Shown piece by piece: positions 1 to 13,600 of a stretch of DNA of 64,000 nucleotides (position 1 is its first letter; every line of letters begins with the position of its first letter). Made by a program: the position numbers and the translations under genes. Source of the stretch: Pipra filicauda (taxonomy: Eukaryota > Chordata > Aves > Passeriformes > Pipridae); NCBI RefSeq assembly GCF_003945595.2, contig NW_024104107.1, positions 496,001 to 560,000 on the forward strand, read 5' to 3'. Under the pieces are notes generated by a model. That model did not search any database. It worked only from the letters and a program-made list of their open reading frames with translations, and had not been told where the DNA came from.

Positions 1-2252
1 AAATACAATTGCCTCTGAAGCCATACAGCCATGTGCATGTTTTGTGGGTAGGGAGCTGGGCTGCAATAAACTCCTTAGGTTGTGTTTCTCAGATGAGAAA
101 GCAAAATATAATACAGTGACAATAGTTGAGTGTGCGTATAGTATATAGATCCCTTTTAAAATATGGGAGGGCTATGACCTTGCATTCCAGAGGAGATTAA
201 GTAGAAGGCATCAGTAAAAGCCATCTGTAATCAAATTCTCTGCACAGTTTTTCTTTTAGTGCTTTTGATCTGAGATGAAGTCAGTGAGTGATGTGAAAGT
301 TGCCTTAGCAGAGCATGAAACTTCCGAACTTCATGCATTTGGCACATGTTCAAATGGCTCTGTGTGGGGTCAGTTGTACTTTAACCTTGAGCTTTAGGCA
401 TGCTGCTAGAGAGTCCAAGCACTTTTATTTGTCCTCTTCTTTCCTTAGTTAATATATTCTGTCTTAAAAGTGAAAATACTTAACAGAATTGCTTCTTTTT
501 TTCATTTTTTACACAAGTCAGATGTTAAATGTCATGATCCACATAACTTAACTTTTTTTTTAACCACTTCCAAATTCAAGCTTATATGTTAAACCATTTC
601 ATTTTGGGAGCTGGCCAAAATTAGCTGAGGAGTTTCTTATCTAGCCTAGTCATTCTGCAAGCATTCCCTTAAACCTCTCCTTTAGTCCAGAGAAATGAAC
701 TGGTAAAGTCTTGCTGTGTCTCAACTCTGCCTGCCCAGCATCTTGGCAAACTATGAATTTAATAGAAATGTGCTCTTGCATTAAATATTTTGGCAGTGAT
801 CCTATGTTGGTGTTGCTCAATGCAACAGAGAGCAAGCAAATATATCACAGTATTACTTTCATGTCAGTTAAAGCAATAAATATGTATTATTTCTGGTTAT
901 TCCATGCTATGGGACATAGCTAAATATGATTATCTGTAGCTGTGTTGTTTATCTGTACTGTGCAATCTGTGCAACTTCCAAAAATAAAAAAAGGTTTTAT
1001 GATTGGTGTCGTGTGGCAGTTTCCCTGAGTCTAAAAGAAAACTTATTAAATGTCAACATGTTTAGACGTTGCCCTAAAGTAATTCCTTAATGCTCTCAAA
1101 TGTTACCAGTGTGTCCATTTGACAGAATGTAGTTCTGTCTCTTTAGCCACAGAACAGCTGCTGAAGAGGAGACCTCACTTGACTTGGTTATTTTGCTTTC
1201 TTTCGTTGCCCCCAGTTGATTACTTGATTTGGATTTTTTTCTGCTTGGCACACTATATAAGTCAAATTGGTGTACAGTCAGATTCATACTTTGCTACATG
1301 TTTTCTCATGCCATACTAAAAAAAGTTAGCTTTTTTTTCCCCACCTGCAAAGCTCTTTAAAATGCAGGCAGGCAGATTGTGAAGACTGGATTCCGTATTT
1401 CGTCTCTTCCATCCATCAGTTTGTTTAGCCTCTGCGATGTGATCATTGGCAAACAATGCACAGCCTAGTACAAACCATAAATTTGTCAACACCATACCAA
1501 CAGAGAATTCCTTGCTCAAATTTTATACAATGTAATTTTTCCCCCAAGACAAGCTGCATATTTGATAAGCTTAGGCAAATCTGTATTTCAACAGTATTGG
1601 CATTGCAGTGCTGTAAATATTTCAATGCAATTTATACTTGGGATACTTAGATAAAAGGTAATATTCAGTACACTGCAGAGTAAAGCTCCAGTATAAAAAG
1701 GTTATGCTTGAAAGCAAAAGGAAGGGCCTTTATTTTAGGGTGAAAGGGCAAAACTGTTACATGTTCATTAGTTTTCTACGCTGTAATTTGCTAATATTGG
1801 AGCCCGAGTGTTTCACAACGGGAATAGCTGGGGTGGGACGGTTGTGAGAGCCTTCAGGGAGGCATGAGACCATGTTTGGGACCTCTTCAGCACCATGTTT
1901 GCACAAGTAGGAGCACAGCTTCTGAGGGCACCCACATGCCCATGGAACCTTAGGGCCACTGGGAGCTGTCTCTCCTGCTGGCTCCCTAGGGCTGGTGGGC
2001 AGGAGCTCTGGGAGGGCAGGTGGTTTGTGGCAAGGTCAGCAATCCTCAATAGGGCCAGTTTGACTTTGTTTTCTGGACTGGTGCCAGGAGATTGCTTTGA
2101 GTGGTTGTGCACTGAGTGATGGAATTACCCTTTGGTTTTCTGCCCTCGGCAATAGGACAACATAAAAGCATCACACATGATGCATCACAGCTGCATCACA
2201 AATTAATTTCTATAGGGGAATATTTTTATTTAGTATTGTGTTCTTTGTCTCA

Positions 2253-2298
2253 TTTTTGTTTGTTTGTTTGTTTTTTGTTTGTTTGTTTTGTTTTTCCT
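2253..2298. repeat. (GTTT)n simple repeat
   Basis: Runs of GTTT with two T-run interruptions. This is an ordinary microsatellite in intron 1. Confidence 0.9.
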
Positions 2299-5200
2299 TG
2301 TTAAATTGAAAAAAATAACTGTTACTTTTGGTAGGTACAATGTTGTAGGTTAAGGAGGATGCTGCTCTGGGAAAGGAAGTTGACTGTTGCAGTTTTGTAG
2401 TTAAAGTAACTTGTTCCACTGTGTTCTTAGAAAATTATGACATGTTGCAAAATGTAGTTGCCTTAAAGGTGTTTTTTAAATGTATCATTTACTGTGTTGA
2501 AAATATCTGTAATGTTGAAATTGATTAAAAAGTGACTTATATTAGTTTTCTCTTGCATGGGATTTGAGTATATGCTGATAAATCTCGTGTAAGATTTTTA
2601 TCAGTAAATGAGCTGCACTTTTTTTACTTGTCATCTTATGGTAGAAGACTCAGTTTTCTAAATGAATGGGGTTTTTTTCCTGGCCCTGTGCTGCTTACAT
2701 TTTTAAATCTTCTTGACAAGCAGAGCAACTGTTGTACTCCTTGTGCATATGTATAATTAAGAGGCTGATTATATTGCCTCCTAATCTAGATTATCATCCT
2801 GAAGAAAAAAATATTCCTTTTGCAAAGGGAATAGTGAAAGGCAGAGGTGGAACATAATACCAGCATGGAGGAATAGCATTACCAATTAATAACACTATCA
2901 GGAGAAGGAGTCTTGTGTTACTTATCAAAAGACCCTTTTTTAAGTTGCACAATTTGTAAACCTCAACCAATTTTTCCTTGTTTGCACTTGACAGGCACTG
3001 TGAGAATCCTGAAAATGCATATTTGCTTAAGTGTGAAGTAGGCAACATTTTTATTGAGTTTTGAACTCTGTTTCCCGTTTGTAGGAAACTTTTAAAATTA
3101 CATTTTTACAGCTTTAAGCCATTTTAGCAAGTAAATCATAGCATTATTAAATACACTAACTTACCAGTTTGTTCACTGTTCTTTGCTAAGCTTTTGGAAA
3201 ATTGATACTGAGATAGCCAGCTATAGTTGTGATGTCAGATGATATTGCTGGCTCTGTGGCAGACTGTCTGGTTCTGTATCATTTAGAAGATCACTGTAGA
3301 GAACTTTGCATGTGTAATAGAGTTTATGCTCCCTGTATTCCTCTGGAGATTTGCTTACAGTTAAGTAATGAATGGGGAAAAACTAGTAGTCTTTAATGCA
3401 ATCCATGCTGTAGTGGCTATGCTGGGTAGGACTGAGAGCATGAACTTCTAAAGCAGAACGAATATTCTTTGTACTCTTCCTGTTATATTTCTAGTAAATT
3501 GCTAAACAACTATATATTGGACCCCAAAATGCTTCATTCACTTTTGTTGATAACAAAACTCTCCGACTACAAGATATGTTCTTTGCATTTTGGGCCTCAC
3601 TGATAAATAGGAAATATGACAGTTCCAATATGAAATGTAGTACAACAGTGTTCCAGAAACTTTCTGTACCAAAAAAATTCTAAAATAGGAATTCAAAAGG
3701 GTATGTACTAAAAAGATAGTACTTTCAGAAAGTTAATTCACATTTTGAAATAGTCTTGAAATATAAATAATAGCTATAGTAGATAACTGATAAAGGAGGG
3801 AGGAGAAAGGGATTTCTATTTGTAATGAGAAAACTATGAATAGAAGGCAAAAACTTGTGGTTTGGATAACCACATGGAAAATGCAGTGAAGTTTTATCTG
3901 TAAACTTAAACTGGATGATACCCAGACAAGGAAAAACCTCTATGACTGATAACAGTTATGGATCTGTTGTAGCTCTAAAATCCTGTATGCAGCCAACCAG
4001 TCTCTCCAAGTAACTAACAAATATTTTAAAGTAAGAAAATTCCTGCATATTCTGTACAGAAACATAAGCCAGTGGCTTAGAAAATGAAGGAAGAGGTACT
4101 GTCTAGTAAATAAACCATGCTTGCTTTAACTGGTAATGTTGAGAGATCTTCATGAAATTGTTTTACTTAGAGTTATTTCACATAGCTCAGAAAATATGTG
4201 AACGCAGCAGGAGTCCCTGCAGCTTTCCCCAAATAATGAAATGGGGATTTTAGGTCTTTTATTGCAGAGTTATCTAACTTCCTGCACTTCAGTTTTACTC
4301 AAGCTCTGGAAACTCCCTAATGTAAAATGCTGTGGTTCTTCCCTCTCTTGAGTGACTCAGGAGTATCATCCTAAGCCCACATTGGCACAATACCATGGCT
4401 GTTAGTATCTTGTTGTGTGGTACAGACCCAGACCAACTTAAATAGACTATTGCTAGCCCATCTCTGCCTTTCTGTATTTCAGAGAGGACGTATGTGTTGT
4501 TCTCCACAGTTCACTAAATTAAGAGTGTTGTTCAGCTTAGTGGGAGGAAGCTGAGGGGTTTGGAATGTACTCCCAAAAGGCACATCTGCACCTCTACTGG
4601 AAAGAAAAATCCAAGCACACCAGTGCGCCTTTCCTCCAAATTTATGTAGCTACATGTCTTTCTGGTGTACCTGTGTAGTGCTTTTCTCTCACCAAGGTGT
4701 ATGTGAAGGTACGGACCCTTATTTCTGAAAGACTAGATAAACATAAACAGGAAGAACTAAGCCATCTGAACTCAGTCTTCTCATTGTCCTTATCTGTTCT
4801 TGAGGTAGAGAAACAAAGAACAACTCAGGAAGTATAGGAATAACTGTCTAATAAAAAAACCCAGTGGATTTGTAGTGACTTGCTTAGGAAAAGGCTTGCA
4901 ATGCATTCTTAATTTCAACAGTCCTTAACTTTGATATTTAGTAATAATACAGTCTTTTAATATTAAAAACAAACAAACAAAAGCAAAATGTGCCAGTCCA
5001 CATTTAGGTGTACCATTTCTTTTAAAGGAGTTATACTTATCAGTAAAAATAGCAAAGTTTCTCTTCAAGAGCTAAGATCAGGCACATACTTCAAAAAATC
5101 ATTAACTGGTCTTCAGGTCCATAGCTAAACAAAACTCTAGAGGTTTACAAATTGGTCATTGCAGTGTCTGATGTTTAGCTCCTAGAAGTCCATATGCAGT

Positions 5201-8200
5201 TTATGGTAATTAAGTGCTTGAAATAGGTAATCCAGAAACTTCCCTGTTAAGAAAGGAGCTACTTAAAGGAGTATCCCAACATGGACATCTGTGCAGAGGA
5301 ACAGTCCAAATTCTCCCAGATTCATTCGAAGAGGAGAGGCAGGACTGCAGTAGCAAAGCAAATTCACAAACCACAAGCTCTTAGAGTAAACTGCTGTTTC
5401 TTCCCTCCTCACCCCTTTCTTTTTTTCTTCTTTTTTCTGAGTTGAGAAATTGCTAATTATTCTCCTCTTAAAGTGAGACCAAACTAGGCAGCACCAGAAG
5501 TGGTGCTTGCTCATTTTTGTGTTCTATCCATGGAGTGCATGTCCAGAAAACAAGAGATGTTTCTTGCTCTGCTTGGGGGTGGTTTGACCTCCTGTCTATG
5601 GCTGGAATACTGCTCTAACCACCAGGCTGTATGCTGGGACATGCAGTGCTCCTTAACCACTGTGTGGAAGCAATCCCAGACTGGTAGGGCTGGGGTGAGA
5701 GTACAAAGGGAATGTGACTTTTTTAACACACACACGTGCACACACTGGGTTTTTTCCTTTCTCTTTTGCAGATGATGATTAGAATGCTTCTTGGAGAAGA
5801 GGTGAATGGGCAGTCTTAGGTACAGATTTCAACTTCCCAGCATTTATGTTTATAATGAAGAGCGTAAAGTGTGCTAATACTTGTGGAAGCAGAGAGAGAA
5901 ACCCGCAATTACTCTGCTCTGTGAATATGCTGCATCTGTCAGATGTTTGGCTCAAAAATATGTTTTCCAAAGCCCCTTCCTGATAAGTTGAGATTAAAAT
6001 GTTGTTCTGTGCCATTACCATTTAAAGGATGGAAGATACGCCCATCACCAGGTGCAACCCAGTCCTCAGCCATAACTACTGAGACACAGAACCACTCAGC
6101 AAGGTACCACTCTCCTCAGTTATTTTTTTCCGCATCTCAAAGTACTTATTCTTTGAGCAAGTATGATTGAGGAATCCCAGGAAGGATTTATTGGTGGGCA
6201 AAAATGCATTAATGCTGCCAAACTCTGAGGCTGTTTTGAGAAACAACCTGTTACTTCTATACTAAAAGAAGGCAGCAAACTTCTTAGGAAAGATTGCACA
6301 ACCTGAAATAAGCTTGAGCTATTGATTTTTAGCTTCAGCAGGGAAACATTAGAAGACTAACTGGATGATGGATTTACATGAAAATGCAAGACATTCCCTA
6401 AGTTTCTGCAAGAGGCATGGTTCTGCCCTCCAGTCGGCTGTGTACCAGTGAAGTGTAAGCCTGCATGATTGGTGATCCAGAATAAAGGCAGGTATGAGGC
6501 AAAGGTGCAGGCATCTTCAGGAACCAAAGTACTGTTAGAATTACATGTCTCTAGATGTAGTTTTTATTAAAAAAAAAAATTTCATCCTAATGATTTAGTT
6601 TATGATGCAACTAATGCGATTCTGATCATAGTCTGAGATGCATAACAGAATCTTCACCAGATACTACAGTTTCCTGAATCACAAAATGTTGAATTATCCT
6701 ATTGAAGGCTGGTCAGCCTCTGTCCCCAGAACAAATGATGCAGAAACATGTCACCTATTTAATTTGGAAAGCAGAAGGCTTTCCAGTTGCTGCTTAAGTC
6801 AAACCTTCAACTTTCTTTTACTATGATAAATAAAATCTTAATAAAAGGCTTTCCTACAATTTAGAGTATAAAAATTACTGAATTTGGAGTAATTTGAATA
6901 CAACGTGAACAAAATTTTTTAGTGTGCAACTGTTGTTGCATGCTATGTAATATAGTATGTGATTTAAATATTTGAGTATTATTCAGAAGAGTAGATTCTT
7001 TCTCTGCTGTTTTTAGTGATGTTTTTCTTGAACTCAGCATGTAGCTAAGTAGTATAATACTTTGTGACCTAATGATATTTGCAGGATGAGTTTAATATTT
7101 GCTTTGAAATTTCAACTTCTAAGTCAGTGCGTACAAAAATAATCCTCCTTTGTGATTCAATCTCAAGCCTATGTGCATAGCTCTTGTCTAGGGAACCCTT
7201 TATTTTTCACCATATGAAGAATCAGGGCTCTGCTCAGAATATGCTTTTGGAGGAAAGGCAGGTTGTAGTGACAGGCTTGAGAAGGAAAGGCAAGTTTTGA
7301 ATGTAAATACTGCTGACACTGGGCAGGCTCTCCAAAAGGCCCATGTTGCTTTTTTCTGAAGATGGTCATAAGACTGCCTGCGGGAAATTGCCAGGACTAT
7401 CAAACAGTGGGTTAAAATACTGCTTTGCTCCCAGCTCTTGCATGCTTCAGTGTTATGCTTTAAAGATGTATCTTCTCTCAAAGGAAAACAGCTGTTTCAT
7501 GGCATTCATAAATAATACAGACAGTATCTTGTGGGTTCCACAAAATATTCAGTTTCCTGAACTGTGTTGCAGACTAATTTCTGGACGTCAGTCTTTAATG
7601 GTCTGTCAGTTATCAAGATGTGCAAGTTCAGAATCTCCTGTGCAATGTGGTATTTGAAACAACCTCCTGCCAACACTGACATCCTAAACTGGTGTGCTCA
7701 GACATGAATTTTTCATTAGTGTGGTTGCATGCTGCTGGAATCCATGCTCCTGAGAAGCGTCTGTGTGTGCCGGCGTAGGCAGCAGTGGGAGACAATAAAC
7801 CGTGTGTATGATGACATGCACATGTGCACATACAGTGGTACCACCACCGGTGTCGGAAAATAGAAGTGTAATTATGAATTTTCTCCCGTGTTGCAAGAAT
7901 TATTGTACAAACATTCTTACCCAAGATTCCACTCATACTTGAGTGAGTGCTACACAGTGAAGTTATGGATTGTGCTGCGTGAACAGGATGTGTCTTTTAA
8001 TAAGATCATCTGCACAGATGACAAATACTTTTGCCAAACAGAAATACAGATGTTTGTCAAACTGAGTAGTTTTGTCATAATTAAATGCACCTTTTTAATC
8101 AGGAAATGCAGATAATTGTGTGTGTAATGTTTTGACACGTCTTTAAAACTATCTTTTTTAAGTCATTGGAGTAATCTGCCTGCTCCTAGAGCTAATTAGG

Positions 8201-8744
8201 TCAGCAACAAGTGTAATACAATAAAGCTTTGGAAAAAGAGCTGCAAATGAAAGCCAATTTGGGAAGTGTCCATTTAGAGTAGTAAGCATACTCTCTTGTG
8301 ACACAACACAATTTACTGCTAAATCCATGCAGCTTTTTGAAGCTTCTACTTGTGTGAATTTACATTATTTTAATCCATGGTGATTTTAGTGCATTATTAT
8401 TTGCTAACTCACAGCACAATCCTATAATTTCTTAAGAAAAAAAAAAAGTTTTGTCATTGACCCAGTATAATTATCTTATTAGTTCATTATCTCTCATTAA
8501 TTCTAGGACAACTTATACCTCTAAAATAGAGAAAAAGTGGCAAGATACTCATAGAGGCACTGAAAATCCTTGCATATCTAATTCCTGAGGTAAATTTTTC
8601 ACGAGGAAGGAATTTCTTCTAATGTTCTGTGATATCAAGCGATGGAGTTGTAAGGAACGGTATATAGAATAAGCTACACAAAATGAAGAACCTGAAATTA
8701 TGAACAGCTAGGTCTGTTTAGAAAAAAAAGGAAAATGTCTCTTT

Positions 8745-8850
8745 TTAAGAAAGTTTTGGGTTTGTGGGGGTTTTTGCAATGTTTGAGTTTTTGTTGGGTT
8801 GGTCTTTTTCCCTTGTGTTGGTTTTCTGGTTTGGTTTTGTGGGGTTTTAT
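8745..8850. repeat. G/T-rich low-complexity tract
   Basis: About 100 bases on the + strand composed almost only of G and T, in short runs of G (2-5) and T (3-6). It has no fixed period and no TTAGGG telomere unit. Similar tracts recur near 12263-12293, 48427-48515 and 50119-50182. Confidence 0.75.
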
Positions 8851-10621
8851 GTTAGATCTGAAATATATGTCAACTGAGAACTGATGGTTAGGGAAAAAAT
8901 GGCAGGGATACCATAATGTGATTGATACCTGGAGTGTACATTAATCTCACTCCACAGAACTGAATTTTACTTTTTTCAAGTTCCTGACTCAGACTTAAGA
9001 TGTTGGTGCTCACCTCGAGCTTCATGAATGTTTCATGTCCTGCTCAGCTGAGTATGTGCCCTAGGAAGGCAGATGGGTACTATTTCATCTTGTCAATAAA
9101 AACACTGGTAGTTTCTTTATTGACATGCTTTTTTATTACTGGAGCATCATGAGAGATTTATGTTAATTGTATTAGTAGTCTGCCTCTGATGTCTGACTGT
9201 ACCAGGCAGCTTAGGGTACTGCAAGCTGACAAAGTGGACCAGATTGAGTAGAAACTGCCATAGAGTCCTTTGCAACTTGCTTTTTGAATTTTGTTTAGTA
9301 GTTTTAGAAGCAATTGCATTGTAGTTCCTGCCTTAGAAAAAATATATTCAATGCTGTATTTAGTGTTTGCTTCTTCATCTTTTAACGTTTGAGTTCTGGG
9401 TGAAAGTGGAGCGGGGAAAACCTTCTTCCTTTACTGAGGGAGTAATAAACAAGAACAGAGGAGAAACTAAGGGCAAGGTTACCCAGACCTTTTTTTTTCT
9501 GTAATAATGTGCCTTTTTGTTTTCTTGAGGGTCATCCCACTTGTTTCCGAGTTTTTATTGCTTTAAGAATGAAGAATTGAAATTGCATACAGAGTGCACA
9601 GCAGAAACATGGGTTTCCTGGAGTGGGAACAGATATTTGTCTATTCAGTTTGAGGTACTACATAATTATAGTAAATGTGGTTGTATAGATTATATAAAGC
9701 CGAATTAAGACAATTTTAGGTTTTGTTGCCTATTTTACCACTGGGGTGGGGGAGGAAGGAATAAATGTGTCTTCTTGTTTTAATTTGGCTTTAAATTATT
9801 GAATTGTTGAGGAGAATGGTTGCAAAGGAAGGCTTCAGCCTGTAATTTGGGTGCTGTGTGAACCTTAATATCAATTTTGAACAGAGAGCAAAAGTTAATG
9901 TAAAGAACAAACTCTGTTGTTAAGGTTTAAAACCCTCAAATTTTAGGAGGAGCCTGACCCTTCTTCTGAAGGCTTTTATTTATTTTCTTTGCAGAGGAGT
10001 GGGCGAGGGAATCAACAAATAAGACATGTTTTAAAATTCAGCACCTTGGTGAAACTTTTTTTTCTTTAAAGTTGAATAATACTGCAAGGGGTGGGAAATC
10101 TTGCTGAAAAAAATTACTATCATTTATGAGAGCAGGTCATTCTCTTCTCATTAATGTTTGTCTGCTACATATTTGTTTAGATGTGTAATGTTACATTCTC
10201 TTCAATCCACTGTGTAGCAGTGGGTTCCTAAGTACTTCTGCAGTAACTATTAAAAATTATTTTTACTTTTGTTATAAAATCAAGTTTCAGGAGTTGGTAA
10301 GAATATTCTTACAAGATTTGTTGGGGAATATTATACTTTCTCACTGTCTGAAAAATGAACATTTGTGCTATGACAAAAATGGAAGGCTCCAAATAGCAGG
10401 CGTGACTATAACTAAATAATGGTATGAGTTAGTCAAGATAAGCATTCTGTGAAAAATGAACTGTTCAAGAGGAAATATTTAAAATGAAAACATAACACTC
10501 TTTGTAAAATTCCTGTGGCTTTTTGCAGACCCATCATGGTGCTTTTGAAACTAATAGGCAATGAAGCAGTTTTTTCTGTTGCTGGATCTTAATCAGTGCT
10601 ACCTGTGTCTAAGAGTATTGC

Positions 10622-10641
10622 TTTTTTTTTTTTTTTTTTTT
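10622..10641. repeat. poly-T tract
   Basis: An uninterrupted run of 20 T. On the minus strand this is a poly-A run, but no AATAAA or gene-like sequence precedes it, so I do not call a processed pseudogene. Confidence 0.85.
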
Positions 10642-13600
10642 GAAACCTCAGCAATTTGTAGACATAGGCATAGGTTCAACTTAAATTTTATGTAGAAGGT
10701 CACATTTAGACTGAATATATGATAGACTGAATGAAGTAGGTGAAATCTATTTTCAGTGAGCATTCTGTTTCCACCTACCAGGTCTTTCAATGTCTTTCTT
10801 TGCAGCATGTTGAAGTTCTTCACAAACAAACTGTAAGTCTTTTCCTTTGTCATTAATGTGCGACCCTACCCACGTGACCATACGGGCACATTCAGGTTTT
10901 TTTCTTTGATTTGTCAGAAACTCCTACCCTTTCCCTAATTATGCAGTGGTTTTACAGGCTGTTGGATTGCATTCAGTATGTTATTGTCAAGGGCACATTG
11001 GCAAGCTGTGACATTATTTTCCTGAGATGGACAGGAAAGCAGAAAGATAAACCAGCATTGTTGAAAGCGTATGATAGTTGCAAAGTAAAAACCTTGAACC
11101 TTACGATCATAAAGATTACTTTGTCAGGTTGTATTTTTCCTCTTGAAAGTCTGTTCACGTTATCAGTTGGAATAGATAAAATACAAGTTGTTTCTAGGCA
11201 TAACCTCTTTTTAACCATTCTTATCATTGTTTGTAATAGCTGAAAATACAAAAATGTAGACCTATAAAAATGCTTAATGGTAGCTGCACAGATTGCATAC
11301 TCAAACAGCCTATATATATAATTATCCATAAGTAAACTTGGACAAGTAAATATGTATAGTCCAACCCTTTCAAACTTCTCTGGTAGGAGGCTTGTTAGAA
11401 TAAGTAAACTGCATATAGAGAAAAAATTCTCTTTTGGCCTTCTGACCATTTCTTTTCATACCACTATTATGTGCAGCAGTATTATGTGCTCCATTCTTAT
11501 ACAGATTATTTTGTCATTTTGAAAAAAAAAAAAAGGAAGATATGTTTAAGAACAGTGTAAGATATCTGTGACCTGAAATGGGTTCCTCTGGGTTGGATGC
11601 CTTTAGTTTCTGTAAAATGCAAACCCAAACTCATGGCTGAAAGTAAACAGGAATTATTTCTTGGTAATTTTTGACTACGTAGTATACAGCTTGTCTGAAT
11701 TCTAAACAGCAGTAGGGATGTGTCTAAATGTTGATCAAATGCTAGGAAAAAAAGCTATGCTTTGCAAGTGTTACATTGGTGTGAGGGAGGAGTAGGACTG
11801 GAGTTCTTTCAGGATCAGCACCACCAGCAGGCTTCTGCCACTGTCCCTGCTTCCAGTATCTCTATCTTTTCCACCCTTGTCTTAGCCTTATTCTTAATCC
11901 TAGTAAGCTGGGTCTGTTTGGCTTTGCTCTGGCCTTGCCAGCTTAGGGTTGTCAGGACTGTAAGAGCTGGGCAGCTTCCCTGGTGAACTTGTGCTTTCCT
12001 GCAGGGGCTCTTGTATAGAAAGATCTCCAAAGATTGTACATGTTTAGTTACTTTGTGGAGATGTAATATATGTAGGTGTGCTGCTGTGAGTTATGTGCAA
12101 ATATTATTTAGAAACTGTAAAATGTATCTAGCAAAGCTTAGGTACTAATGGCAAAAAATCCAGCCAAGTTCTTGACACTCAGCAGCCGCATCTTTTTTAT
12201 TTTTTGATACATTATTTTATATACTCTATTATTTTACATACTCTATGCTTTCAAAGCATCAAGGGTTTTTTGGGTTTTGGAGGGTTTTTTAACGATTTTT
12301 AAAATTTATTTATCTCTAGTAGAAGTGTTCACCAGTGATGAAAAGTTTCCAACTTCTGTTGCTGAAACAATGGAATCACTTTGAAAAAAACCTTTAAAAA
12401 TAAACATCTGTTGTTCAGTTTTTAAAACCTACAAATCTACATGAGGTCTCTCTTCCTGATACTTTTCATCTGGAAATTGTTATCATTAGTTTCTTGGGGA
12501 AAAGCTTCATTAAATTTTTAACTTTCGAATACTTTAATTGGTCTTCAATGTGCAGAGCTCATAACAGGCTTGTGATTTAAAGAATCAGATATAATAACAG
12601 TATCCTCTTTAGAAATAGTAACTGATGATTTATAATTGGAAAGATTTTCTCACAGGCTTATAGTAGGTATTGTTTTGAATGTAGGTTGAAATAAAGTATT
12701 CATCAGTTTATGTGTGAATTTTTAAAAAGGGAAATGGTGGATGTTTTACCATAACTTCTTAAACACTTCTGGTTTGAGGACCTCTGAAGTTGTGTTTCAG
12801 CCTGGAGTCAATTTTTACAGCTGTAATAAATCCCTCTCAAAAATTGCCTGTTCCAAGGGAAGTGACAGCACACCCTTAATCAAAACAGTGGTGTGGACAC
12901 CGTTACAAAAATTGAATAAATACTTAAAGAACTGTACCAACGGTTATCTTTTCAAAATATGAAGCTTTCTTTAAAACAAAGAAACAATAAAGAAAGAAAA
13001 AGATTTCTGGGCAAATATGCAAATGTTTAAATGCACCAAATAAAGAGCAATTAGAAAGGGGTGCGATAGCCTGTGTCCTGTTACTGAACTCTACCCTTTA
13101 GAAAAATGTTTCCATTTTGATTTTTAAGAATCACTCGTTGACAGAAGGCAGGGCTCCTGCCAGCTCGAGATCTGTGCAACACAATGGTGGACACTTCAAA
13201 AGAACAGCCAGACCAGGGAGATTTCTCAGCCTGTTCAGTGGTTCTGTGACAATGACCATGAGCCATTGCCCTTGGGTAGGGAAGAAAGAAACTGCCATTA
13301 GGGAAATACATTGCTCTGGACTAAACATTCCTAAAATTTGATGCTGTTTGCTGTAATGTTTAAGGATAATTTTGGGAATAACAAGTATGGGCAATGACTG
13401 GTGGGGTGTGAAATTATGATACAAATGCAAAAGGGAAGTTCTGACTTGCATGCTAACTTAAAGTGTCACCAAACGCAGCAGACGCCTATCTGCACGATCA
13501 AAGTGCAGCAACTGCCAAGTTAATAGTATTGGATAGTATTGCACAGGCCCAGATTTTGCAAGTTGGTAGCACATCATTAAACTTTCTTTGCTTTATATGG

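Noticed and set aside
10599..10860. Poly-A on the minus strand as a processed pseudogene tail
   Set aside because: No polyadenylation signal before the A run and no recognisable coding sequence adjoining it.
10911..11449. Overlapping open frames on both strands (110 and 158 codons)
   Set aside because: Both are AT-rich, overlap each other, show no domain, and have no flanking splice or promoter context. They look like a chance opening in intron 1.
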